From assembly GCA_016292705.1 (NCBI GenBank), contig JAEDHZ010000023.1, forward strand, positions 1 to 12,830: a stretch of DNA of 12,830 bases, written 5' to 3'. This DNA is from Clostridiaceae bacterium (GTDB lineage: Bacteria; Bacillota; Clostridia; Oscillospirales; Acutalibacteraceae). Position numbers and translations under genes: made by a program. This document shows positions 5,853-12,830 of this stretch, piece by piece. Position 1 is the first letter of the stretch. The number at the start of each line of letters is the position of its first letter. The notes under the pieces were generated by a model that was not told the origin of the DNA, did no database searches, and was given only the letters and a program-made list of their open reading frames with translations.

Positions 5853-7279
5853 GTGGCGCTTTCCTTTGGTTCTGCATGGTTTCCCTTTGTTTTAGAGGCG
5901 TTGTTCTCTCCGGAGGAGACCGCCTTTTTTCCAACATTGGAGATGATTTTTTTATACACATAGGAATACGAAATCAGGGTAACGGTGAGTGAAACAATCT
6001 CCGCAATCGGGAAAGCCCACCATACATTTTCAAGCACCCCTGTTTTTGAAAGCAGAAATGCAACGGGAACAAGAACAACAAGCTGACGGGTGAAGGAAAC
6101 TATCATAGAAAAATAGCTCTTTCCGATAGCCTGGAAAACTGAGCCCATTGCAATGCAAAAGCCAGCCATAACAAAGGAAATGCTTATCGTTCTCAGTGCG
6201 GGAACACCGATTGCAAGCATATTTTCCGAAGCATCGAAAATCTTGAGCATTGTTTCAGGAATAATCCACATCAACGCAGTACCCACAGCCATAATCGAGC
6301 AGGCAAGAACCATGCTGAAGCGCACCGTTTTTGTCATACGCTTGCGGTTGCCTGCGCCGTAATTGAACGCAATGATCGGAATGATGCCGTTGTTCATTCC
6401 GAAAACCGGCATGAAAACAAAGGATTGAAGTTTGAAATAAACACCGAAAACGGCCGCAGCGGTTTTTGTAAATGTGAGAAGAATTTTATTCAATGAATAG
6501 GTCATGACGGAGCCAATGGCAACCATGATGATTGAGGGAACACCGATTTTATATATTTCACCAACAATCTTTCCGTCCGGTCTGAAGCCTTTGATTTTCA
6601 GGCTGACTTCCCTGTTGAAGCAGTGGTTGAGAACAATAGCAACAAGGAAAGCGATAATCTGACCGGTAACCGTGGCAATTGCCGCGCCCTTTGCCTCAAG
6701 GCGTGGAAAAGGACCCATTCCGAGAATCAACAGCGGATCAAGAATAATGTTGATGACTGCTCCGATGAGCTGAGTCGTCATTGAAAGGAGCGTCCTTCCC
6801 GTTGACTGCATGAGCCTTTCAATCATAATCTGACCGAAAACGCCGAACGAAAACGCACAGCAGATTGTCAGATAGTCAACACCGTAGCAATATATCGGAG
6901 AATCAACGGCAATCTGTGTCCTGAAAAACAGGGGAACAGCAAAAATTCCGAGCAGCAGGAAAACTGCCGCACTGGCAATTGCAAGGAAAACACCGTTGGA
7001 AGCAACGCTGTTCGCTTTTTTGAAATCCTTTGCTCCGAGACTTCTTGAAAGCAGGGCATTAACACCGACGCCGGTTCCCGTTGCAACACCAATCATAAGG
7101 TTCTGAACGGGAAACGCAAGCGAAACTGCGGTCAGTGCATCCTCGCAGACACGGGAAACCCACATACTGTCAACAATGTTATACAGCGCCTGAACAAGCA
7201 TTGAAAGCATCATCGGAACAGACATTGAAACAACGAGTCGCCCTATTGGCATGACTCCCATTTTGTTTTCCTTTTGCAT
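5849..7279 (-). CDS. MATE family efflux transporter
   Basis: The 476-residue protein is strongly hydrophobic, with about 12 membrane segments in two halves. Family features include the first-segment region IGRLVVSMSVPMMLSMLVQA (12-31), the loop LLSRSLGAKDFKKAN (76-90), DPLLILGMG (181-189) and, in the second half, PIIAFNYGAGNRKRM (301-315). Members export drugs or metabolites using Na+ or H+ gradients across the inner membrane; the substrate here is unknown. A hydrophilic tail of about 30 residues (446-476) follows the last segment. The ATG at 7279 has GGAGG five bases upstream. The gene follows pyruvate kinase after 27 bases with no visible promoter or terminator between them, so co-transcription is likely. 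Nothing terminator-like separates its end from the riboswitch downstream. Confidence 0.92.
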   Translation of the reverse strand: MQKENKMGVMPIGRLVVSMSVPMMLSMLVQALYNIVDSMWVSRVCEDALTAVSLAFPVQNLMIGVATGTGVGVNALLSRSLGAKDFKKANSVASNGVFLAIASAAVFLLLGIFAVPLFFRTQIAVDSPIYCYGVDYLTICCAFSFGVFGQIMIERLMQSTGRTLLSMTTQLIGAVINIILDPLLILGMGPFPRLEAKGAAIATVTGQIIAFLVAIVLNHCFNREVSLKIKGFRPDGKIVGEIYKIGVPSIIMVAIGSVMTYSLNKILLTFTKTAAAVFGVYFKLQSFVFMPVFGMNNGIIPIIAFNYGAGNRKRMTKTVRFSMVLACSIMAVGTALMWIIPETMLKIFDASENMLAIGVPALRTISISFVMAGFCIAMGSVFQAIGKSYFSMIVSFTRQLVVLVPVAFLLSKTGVLENVWWAFPIAEIVSLTVTLISYSYVYKKIISNVGKKAVSSGENNASKTKGNHAEPKESAT

Positions 7280-7306
7280 TTTATCCTCCGTTATTTTTCA
7301 TTTTTT

Positions 7307-8719
7307 TTAAACCTTTTCAACCTTGATAAGGTTTGTGTTTCCGGAAATTCCGTTTGTCAGACCTCCGGTTATGACGATAAGGTCGTCCTTTTTCAGCCCG
7401 AACTTGTCCCTTGCAACCCCGGTTGCGGTATAGAACAAAACATCAATCGACTGAAAAACATCGCACAGCGCAGGGGTAACACCCCAGGAAAGAGCAAGGC
7501 GGTGATAGGTTTTTTCGTTGACGGTCAGGCCGATGATATCAACAGGCGAACGGAAACGGGAAATCATCCTTGCCGTTGTTCCGGAAAGCGAGCAGGCAAC
7601 AATCGCCTTTGCGTCAATGTCAATGCTTATTCCGCAGGCTGCGTGCGAGATTGCGTCAAGAGTATTCTTGATTTTGAACGGAGTTGACCAGAAGCGCTTC
7701 TGATAGTTGATGCTGTGCTCCGTTTCCTCGGCAATCTTTGCCATTGTTCCGACAGCGAGAACGGGATATTTTCCGGCGGCTGTTTCGCCGGAAAGCATAA
7801 CTGCGCTTGTTCCGTCATAAACGGCGTTTGCAACATCGGAAATTTCCGCCCTTGTCGGACGGGGATTGTGGATCATGGACTCAAGCATTTCCGTTGCGGT
7901 GATAACACGCTTTCCGAGCAGGCGGCAGGCAGTGATGATTTTCTTCTGGATTGCCGGAACCCGTTCAAACGGAATTTCAACGCCCATGTCACCCCGGCCT
8001 ATCATAATGCCGTCACATTCTTCTGCAATCGACTCAATGTTGTCAATACCGGACTGATTTTCAATCTTTGCAATAAGGCTGATATCGTCATAGCCGTTTT
8101 CGCTCAGGAAGTTTCTGACCGCAACAAGATCGCTTTTTTGGGAAACAAAGGAGCAGGCAACAAAGTCAATGTCCCTTTCCATTCCGAAAAGGAGATCCTG
8201 CTTGTCCTGTTCGCTGAGATATTCGTGGTGCATGACCTTGTTTGGGAAAGACATGCTTTTACGGTCTGATATTTCACCGCCGGAAATGACCTTTGTAATA
8301 ACTGCGTTCTTTTCAATACCCGTAACTTCAAAAATCAGCAGTCCGTTGTTGACGAGAACTCTTTCGCCGACGGAAAGTTCATTTACAAGCTCCTTATATG
8401 TGACGGAAACCTGGGTTTCATCGCCCTCAACCTCGTCCGTTCTGAAAGTGAACTCTGCGCCGTCTTTGAGAATCTCTTTTTTGTTTTTGAAAGTTTTGAT
8501 TCTGTATTCCGGACCTTTTGTGTCGAGCATTATTGCAACAGGAAGATGAAGCTTTTCCCGGACCTTTTTGATGAGTCTGATGTTCTTTTCGTGTTCGTCA
8601 TGATTACCGTGGGAAAAATTGAGCCTTGCAACATTCATTCCGGCAAGACACATTTCGGTAATAGTCTTTTCATCCCGGCAAGCGGGGCCAATTGTGCAGA
8701 TAATCTTTGTTTTTCTCAC
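7307..8719 (-). CDS. pyk: Pyruvate kinase
   Basis: The enzyme transfers phosphate from phosphoenolpyruvate to ADP in the last step of glycolysis, in the cytosol. The 470-residue length is that of the common bacterial form without the extra C-terminal PEP-utilising domain of Bacillus enzymes. Visible sites: substrate arginine R32 and metal-site N34/S36 in ARLNFSHG, LDTKGPEYR (65-73), catalytic K218 and metal ligand E220 in IAKIE, D244 in GRGDMGVEIP, T276 in ITATEMLESM, and NPRPTRAE (285-292). E71 corresponds to the glutamate typical of K+-dependent pyruvate kinases. Two departures from consensus are TEML where TQML is usual, and GPEYR for GPEIR. The start is a GTG (8719) with AGAGGTG seven bases upstream. 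It heads a likely two-gene operon with the MATE transporter. Confidence 0.96.
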   Translation of the reverse strand: MRKTKIICTIGPACRDEKTITEMCLAGMNVARLNFSHGNHDEHEKNIRLIKKVREKLHLPVAIMLDTKGPEYRIKTFKNKKEILKDGAEFTFRTDEVEGDETQVSVTYKELVNELSVGERVLVNNGLLIFEVTGIEKNAVITKVISGGEISDRKSMSFPNKVMHHEYLSEQDKQDLLFGMERDIDFVACSFVSQKSDLVAVRNFLSENGYDDISLIAKIENQSGIDNIESIAEECDGIMIGRGDMGVEIPFERVPAIQKKIITACRLLGKRVITATEMLESMIHNPRPTRAEISDVANAVYDGTSAVMLSGETAAGKYPVLAVGTMAKIAEETEHSINYQKRFWSTPFKIKNTLDAISHAACGISIDIDAKAIVACSLSGTTARMISRFRSPVDIIGLTVNEKTYHRLALSWGVTPALCDVFQSIDVLFYTATGVARDKFGLKKDDLIVITGGLTNGISGNTNLIKVEKV

Positions 8720-8744
8720 CTGGGTTCACCTCTTCTGAAAAGCA

Positions 8745-8764
8745 GCCGCCGGTTTACGGGCGGC
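8745..8764 (-). other. GC-rich hairpin in the pyruvate kinase leader
   Basis: GCCGCC (8745-8750) pairs with GGCGGC (8759-8764) around an eight-base loop, about a dozen bases ahead of the ribosome site. On the minus strand it is followed only by TGCTTTT, too short for a confident terminator. It could be a leader attenuator or an mRNA-stabilising stem. Confidence 0.3.
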
Positions 8765-8789
8765 ATTCTGAACATTTTTACCACATGAT

Positions 8790-8818
8790 ATGATACTATA
8801 TTTTTGACATAAAATCCA
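8790..8818 (-). promoter_or_regulatory. Candidate promoter of the pyruvate kinase-MATE operon
   Basis: TGGATT (8813-8818) and TATCAT (8790-8795) are 17 bases apart on the minus strand, predicting a start near 8783. The -35 is weak, and an overlapping second TATCAT (8785-8790) makes the exact position uncertain. Confidence 0.4.
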
Positions 8819-8898
8819 TATATTATGAAAAAAATCAGCAACCAAAAGCAACCAATATTATTGCAGAATTGCAAATGATTTTAGTCTCTTTTATACAG

Positions 8899-8934
8899 AT
8901 AAAAGCTGCCGCACAGACCGGCGACAGCTTTTAT
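8899..8934 (-). terminator. Terminator of the Amt-PII gene
   Basis: ATAAAAGCTGCCGC (8899-8912) and GCGACAGCTTTTAT (8921-8934) form a 14-base stem with one G-U wobble (a C-A clash on the plus strand) and an eight-base loop. A/U-rich arms on both sides supply a U tract in either direction. It lies 17 bases after the Amt-PII stop codon. Confidence 0.8.
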
Positions 8935-8951
8935 ATCGGTATATTTTTCAG

Positions 8952-10667
8952 TTATTCAACATCCTGAAGAGCGTCATAGCCCTCCTCACCGGTGCGGATT
9001 TTGACAACATTTTCAACATCATAGACAAAGATTTTTCCGTCTCCGATGTGACCGGTATAAAGAACCTTTTTCGCTGTTTCAATAACGCTCCTGACAGGAA
9101 CCTTGCTGACAACAATATCAAGCTGAACTTTCGGAAGCAGAGTAGGCTCAATTTCAACGCCGCGGTAAAACTCCGGCTTGCCCTTCTGTGCTCCGCAGCC
9201 GAGAACATGACTCATTGTCATACCCGTTATTCCAAGCTCGGTCAAAGCGTTTTTGAGCTTTTCAAAACGCGATTCCTTGCAGATGATTTCAATCTTCGTG
9301 AATTTTATGCCGCCTTCGCTTCTTTCTTCAAACGATGGCATTTTTTTGACCTCAACAGCCTCTGCAACAGGAATGTCTCCGGAAACAACCGTAACATCCT
9401 CTTCGTCATAAGCCGTATCGGGAAGAGTTGCAAAACCTGCATAAGCCGAAAGAAGTCCGTGTTCGGTTACATCAAGACCGGTAAGCTCGTCCTCCTTTGA
9501 GGCACGCAGACCGATTGTGTGCTTGAGAATAAGGAACACTGAAGTGATTATTACGGCAACATACGCCGCAACGCTGACAACGCCGAGAGTCTGAACACCG
9601 AGGAAATGCAGACCGCCACCATAGAACAGTCCCTTTTCGGTTGAAACGCCCGTTGCAAAAAGACCTGTCATAATTGTTCCGAGTGCGCCGCAGACGCAGT
9701 GAACGGAAATTGCACCAACGGGGTCATCAATTTTTGCAATCTTATCGAAGAACTCAACGGAGAAGACAACGGCAACTCCGCAGACGGCGCCGATAAAGAA
9801 TGCACCGACGGGGCTTACCGCATCGCAGCCTGCGGTGATTCCGACAAGGCCGGCAAGCGCTGCGTTATATGTCATTGAAACATCCGGCTTTTTATAGCGT
9901 ACCCATGTGATAATCAGCGTTACACAGCAGGCAACGGCAGCTGCAAGGTTTGTGTTGAAGAAAACAAGGCTTGCGCTTTCAACAAGTTCGTCTGAATCCA
10001 TACCGACCGTTGAAGCGCCGTTGAAGCCGAACCAGCAGAACCAGAGAATGAAAACGCCGAGTGCGGCAATGGTAAGGTTATGACCAAGTATAGCTTTCGG
10101 TTTTCCGTTCCTGTCATACTTTCCGATACGCGGTCCGAGGATTTTTGCACCGATAAGAGCGCAGACACCGCCAACCATGTGAACAGCAGTTGAACCGGCA
10201 AAATCATGGAAGCCGAGCTGTGAAAGCCAGCCGCCGCCCCAGATCCAGTGACCGGAAACGGGATAAATTATCAGCGAAATTGCGGCCGAGTAGATGCAGT
10301 ATGCGCTGAACTTTGTTCTTTCTGCCATTGCTCCGGAGACTATGGTTGAGCTTGTTGCGCAGAAAACGGTCTGGAAGATTGCAAATGCCCAAAGCGGAAC
10401 GCCGTCAGGCAGGACGCTGCTGTAATCTTTCATAATGAGCGGATCAATCCAACCGAAAATTGCGCTCGACGAGCCGAACATCAGGCCGAAGCCGACGAGC
10501 CAGAAGCAGGGTGTGCCGATGCAGAAGTCCATCAGGTTTTTCATCAGAATGTTTCCGGTGTTTTTGGATCGTGTGAAGCCTGCCTCACACATTGAAAAGC
10601 CTGCCTGCATAAAGAATACCAATGCGGCTCCGATAAGGACCCATATTGTGTTTACTGAACTGTACAT
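8952..10667 (-). CDS. Ammonium transporter with C-terminal fused PII signalling domain
   Basis: Residues 1-404 are a full Amt channel of about 11 membrane segments, with the pore twin histidines H163 (in DFAGSTAVH) and H323 (in ISVHCVCG), D155, gate-region phenylalanines, and the closing motif DELTGLDVTEHG (393-404). A linker of about 50 residues, partly acidic, leads to a complete PII (GlnB/GlnK) domain at about 455-571: T-loop GCGAQKGKPEFYRGVEIEPT (490-509), LLPKVQLDIVV, the B-loop TGHIGDGKIFVYDVE (538-552) and KIRTGEEG. PII normally binds ATP/ADP and 2-oxoglutarate and plugs Amt from the cytosol; here sensor and channel are one chain. The uridylylated tyrosine of enteric PII (Y51) is replaced by I506, while the Y46 equivalent (Y501) is kept. 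AGGAGGT sits nine bases before the ATG. The transcript has a structured leader. Confidence 0.95.
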   Translation of the reverse strand: MYSSVNTIWVLIGAALVFFMQAGFSMCEAGFTRSKNTGNILMKNLMDFCIGTPCFWLVGFGLMFGSSSAIFGWIDPLIMKDYSSVLPDGVPLWAFAIFQTVFCATSSTIVSGAMAERTKFSAYCIYSAAISLIIYPVSGHWIWGGGWLSQLGFHDFAGSTAVHMVGGVCALIGAKILGPRIGKYDRNGKPKAILGHNLTIAALGVFILWFCWFGFNGASTVGMDSDELVESASLVFFNTNLAAAVACCVTLIITWVRYKKPDVSMTYNAALAGLVGITAGCDAVSPVGAFFIGAVCGVAVVFSVEFFDKIAKIDDPVGAISVHCVCGALGTIMTGLFATGVSTEKGLFYGGGLHFLGVQTLGVVSVAAYVAVIITSVFLILKHTIGLRASKEDELTGLDVTEHGLLSAYAGFATLPDTAYDEEDVTVVSGDIPVAEAVEVKKMPSFEERSEGGIKFTKIEIICKESRFEKLKNALTELGITGMTMSHVLGCGAQKGKPEFYRGVEIEPTLLPKVQLDIVVSKVPVRSVIETAKKVLYTGHIGDGKIFVYDVENVVKIRTGEEGYDALQDVE

Positions 10668-10673
10668 AAAATT

Positions 10674-10748
10674 TTACCTCCTGAGTATGCTTTCTGAAAT
10701 GCTCTTTTTCAACAGATTCCGGTTTGAGGGTTGGTCTTCGTTCTGCAT
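10674..10748 (-). CDS. Possible 24-residue upstream ORF in the Amt leader
   Basis: An ATG-started frame reads MQNEDQPSNRNLLKK and ends ILRR, then TAA. Its last codons and stop (AGG AGG TAA) are the Amt ribosome site itself, so ribosomes ending here would occupy it. Its own ribosome site is poor: GAAAGG is too close to the ATG and AAGGA is about 11 bases away. It may be chance. Confidence 0.2.
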   Translation of the reverse strand: MQNEDQPSNRNLLKKSISESILRR

Positions 10749-10765
10749 ACCTTTCCACTTCCTTT

Positions 10766-10830
10766 CAAAAACAAAGAGGCAGAACAAGCGTCTTCTTTCC
10801 TTTGGGAAAGAGGACGTCCTTGTCCTGCCT
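10766..10830 (-). terminator. Second leader hairpin of the Amt-PII mRNA, terminator-like
   Basis: Bases 10777-10830 form a long hairpin on the minus strand: 12 outer pairs (AGGCAGGACAAG with CTTGTTCTGCCT, one wobble), a two-base bulge, four pairs, one mismatch, then seven pairs (TCTTTCC with GGAAAGA) around a CAAA loop. It is followed by CTTTGTTTTTG (10766-10776). It could end transcription before the Amt gene or act as part of a switch with the first hairpin. Confidence 0.55.
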
Positions 10831-10856
10831 GAAAAACGGTGTCAGTGTAATAACAC

Positions 10857-10891
10857 AAAAAGCGTCCCAGAGATTACTTTCTCTAAGACGC
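10857..10891 (-). terminator. Leader terminator just after the Amt promoter
   Basis: GCGTCTTAGAG pairs with CTCTGGGACGC over 11 positions, two of them G-U, around an eight-base loop, then TTTTT (10857-10861). It begins only about 13 bases after the predicted transcription start (near 10904) and more than 180 bases ahead of the coding region. It therefore cannot be the upstream gene's terminator without also blocking Amt. This is the layout of an attenuator. Confidence 0.75.
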
Positions 10892-10910
10892 CCTTGCCTT
10901 TATGTTGAGT

Positions 10911-10939
10911 ATTTTAGTTTGTTTTGCTTTTTTTGTCAA
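10911..10939 (-). promoter_or_regulatory. Promoter of the Amt-PII gene
   Basis: TTGACA (10934-10939) and TAAAAT (10911-10916) are exactly 17 bases apart on the minus strand, in an A-rich stretch. The predicted start near 10904 gives a leader of about 236 bases. It is a strong sigma-A site needing no activator by appearance, which fits control at the level of termination. Confidence 0.8.
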
Positions 10940-11054
10940 CCGTTTTTTGAAAGAAAAAGAGAACAAAAGAAAACTTTGTCAGCATATCACGAATAATTTT
11001 CCACACAGCCGTGTGCTCTTGTGCAATTTACTGCTTTAAGGCGATGAACACCCA

Positions 11055-12815
11055 TCAATCAAACTGACTGTTATAAAGCTTTGAATATATTCCGCCTTTT
11101 TCAAGAAGCTCCTTATGCGTGCCTTGCTCCTCAATTCCGTTCTGGGTGAGGACAAGAATCCGTGACGCATTTTCAACCGTTGAAAGGCGATGCGCAATGG
11201 TAAAGGTTGTTCTTCCGCTTGCAAGGGTGGAAAGCGAATGTTTGACAAGCTGTTCGCTTTCGTTGTCCAGTGCGCTCGTTGCTTCATCAAGAACAAGAAT
11301 CGGCGGATTCTTAACAAATACCCTTGCAATGCAGATCCGCTGCTTTTGTCCGCTTGAAAGCATTGTTCCCCGTTCACCGACAAAGGTGTCATAGCCCTGC
11401 GGAAGATTTTCAATGAATTCATCCGCCCCTGCGCATTTTGCGGCGGCAACAACCTGTTGTCTTGTTGCGTCCGGGTTTCCGTAAAGAATATTTTCGATTA
11501 CCGTTCCGGAGAAAAGATAGACCTCCTGCTCAACAACACCGATTGAATTTCGCAGCGCAGCGAGGTCATATTCACGGATATCCTTTCCGTCAAGGAGAAT
11601 CTGACCGCTTTTTACATCGTAAAAACGGGAAAGCAGACTGCACATTGTTGTTTTTCCGCTTCCGGACGGGCCGACAACGGCAATGTTTTCGCCTTTTTTG
11701 ACAGAAAAGTTGATACATTCAAGAACATCTCCTTTTTCCCTGTCATAGCTGAAGGTAACATTTTTAAACTCAATCTCCCCGCCGTTTTCCGAAGGTTCGG
11801 CTTTACCCTCGCCTTTTGAGTAGTCCTCAGAAGGAACCTCCATCACTGAGGCAAAGCGCTCAATTCCGGTAACCCCCTTTTCAAACTGTTCCGTGAACTC
11901 AACAATCCTTTTGACCGCTGCAATGAGCATTGCAACATAAAGAAGATAAGCGGCGTAATCGGCTGTTGTGATTTTTTCTTTCATGATGAAAAGTCCGCCC
12001 ATGACAATGAGCACAATATACATCAGACCGTCAAAAAACCTGACTGCGGCGTTGAGGCGAGCCATATAACGGTAGGATTCCTTTTGAGTTACAGAAAGAG
12101 AAGTGCTTTCCTTTTTGAATTTGTCGCTTTCAGCTTCCTCGCCGGAAAAGGATTTCACAACACGGATACCGAGCAAGGAGTTTTCTGTCCGTGCATTGAC
12201 TTCCCCGGCAATTTCACGCCTTTTTCTGAAAGCTTCACGCATCCTTTTGCGGAAATACCTTGTTCCGAGGAACATGAACGGCAGAACAACAAATGCACAC
12301 GCCGCCAACGGAAGATTGATTGAGGAAAGAATGACAAACGATGCGGCAATCTTGACCCCGGCGATAAAGAACTCTTCCGGACAATGGTGGGCAAATTCCG
12401 CAACCTCAAACATATCCGTAGTTATCCTTGACATAAGCTGACCGACCTTTGTTGTGTCATAATAGCTGAACGGAACACGAAGAAGATGGAAAAAGAGATC
12501 CTCTCTCATATCCTTTTCAATCATGACACCCATGCTGTGACCGACATAGCTCATGTAATATCCGGCAAGCATATCAATAATTTTCAGCACAGCAAAAAGC
12601 AAAGCCATTTGCAGAATCACCGAAACTGTCAGCTTTGAGATATCGTCGGTTGCAATTTTTGTAATCTCCCGGACAATCATCGGCAAAACAAGCTCACAGC
12701 CCGTTGTGAAAAGCGCACACAAAAGATCAAGACAGAGCGTTTTTGTGTGTTTTCTGAAGTAAGGCAAGAACCATTTTTTCATCATGCCTTTTTTTTCGGT
12801 TCCGTTGTTTTCCAT
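11055..12815 (-). CDS. ABC exporter half-transporter (membrane domain plus ATPase)
   Basis: This 586-residue protein has an N-terminal six-segment type 1 exporter membrane domain (roughly 17-320, with the coupling-region pattern YYDTTKVGQLMSRITTD at 118-134) and a C-terminal nucleotide-binding domain: Walker A GPSGSGKTT (382-390), Q-loop Q430, signature LSSGQ (486-490), Walker B ILVLDE (506-511), D-loop SALD, and switch histidine H542. It would work as a dimer exporting lipids, peptides or drugs; the substrate is unknown. The signature has Ser for the usual first Gly of LSGGQ. The start ATG has AGAGG eight bases upstream, touching the window edge, so any partner gene upstream is unseen. No convincing terminator follows; only a weak CACAC/GTGTG hairpin lies near 11001-11014. 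Confidence 0.93.
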   Translation of the reverse strand: MENNGTEKKGMMKKWFLPYFRKHTKTLCLDLLCALFTTGCELVLPMIVREITKIATDDISKLTVSVILQMALLFAVLKIIDMLAGYYMSYVGHSMGVMIEKDMREDLFFHLLRVPFSYYDTTKVGQLMSRITTDMFEVAEFAHHCPEEFFIAGVKIAASFVILSSINLPLAACAFVVLPFMFLGTRYFRKRMREAFRKRREIAGEVNARTENSLLGIRVVKSFSGEEAESDKFKKESTSLSVTQKESYRYMARLNAAVRFFDGLMYIVLIVMGGLFIMKEKITTADYAAYLLYVAMLIAAVKRIVEFTEQFEKGVTGIERFASVMEVPSEDYSKGEGKAEPSENGGEIEFKNVTFSYDREKGDVLECINFSVKKGENIAVVGPSGSGKTTMCSLLSRFYDVKSGQILLDGKDIREYDLAALRNSIGVVEQEVYLFSGTVIENILYGNPDATRQQVVAAAKCAGADEFIENLPQGYDTFVGERGTMLSSGQKQRICIARVFVKNPPILVLDEATSALDNESEQLVKHSLSTLASGRTTFTIAHRLSTVENASRILVLTQNGIEEQGTHKELLEKGGIYSKLYNSQFD

Positions 12816-12830
12816 TTTTTTTACCTCTTT

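Noticed and set aside
10857..10891. ANTAR-protein binding hairpins in the Amt leader
   Set aside because: ANTAR control of clostridial nitrogen genes is known, but the loop is eight bases (AAAGUAAU), not a clear six-base loop with the expected A and G positions, and no matching first hairpin or ANTAR gene is in the window.
10984..11014. CACAC/GTGTG hairpin as the ABC transporter terminator
   Set aside because: The stem is only five base pairs and is followed by GAAAATTATT without a U tract.

Overview
The window looks like chromosomal DNA of a spore-forming member of the Clostridia, most likely a gut Oscillospiraceae/Ruminococcaceae-type organism. This is inferred from moderate GC, strong AGGAGG-type ribosome sites, TTGACA-N17-TATAAT-like promoters, a YlmC/YmxH sporulation gene, a yybP-ykoY riboswitch and clostridial-looking proteins. 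No phage, insertion sequence, CRISPR, rRNA or tRNA was seen. Nearly everything right of 2900 lies on the minus strand.

Layout, left to right. (1) 52-1362, plus: an FAD-dependent oxidoreductase. (2) 1363-2065: two very small minus-strand genes. One encodes a 43-residue Gln/Asn-rich protein behind a sigma-G/sigma-F-like promoter. The other encodes a 25-residue hydrophobic peptide with a near-consensus promoter, a perfect Shine-Dalgarno and a long terminator hairpin, resembling a type I toxin unit. (3) 2066-2404, minus: a short, possibly degenerate GNAT-like protein, divergent from a YlmC/YmxH sporulation protein (2506-2820, plus). (4) 2921-5599, minus: a P2-type cation ATPase, preceded at 5655-5852 by a complete promoter, yybP-ykoY (Mn2+) aptamer and terminator. 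(5) 5849-8719, minus: pyruvate kinase followed after 27 bases by a MATE transporter, probably co-transcribed. (6) 8952-10667, minus: an ammonium transporter fused to a C-terminal PII domain, with a 236-base leader holding two terminator-like hairpins that could refold into one alternative pairing. (7) 11055-12815, minus: an ABC exporter half-molecule whose ribosome site touches the window edge.

How the parts work together. The riboswitch ties the ATPase to Mn2+, so Mn2+ export is more likely than the Ca2+ role the sequence alone would suggest. No terminator separates the MATE gene from the riboswitch, and the riboswitch promoter -35 box overlaps the MATE stop codon, so the riboswitch terminator probably also gates read-through from the pyruvate kinase-MATE transcript. 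The Amt-PII fusion places ammonium transport and its nitrogen sensor on one polypeptide, and its leader suggests control by transcription attenuation. The parts most worth following up are the two mini-genes at 1424-1861 and the Amt leader.
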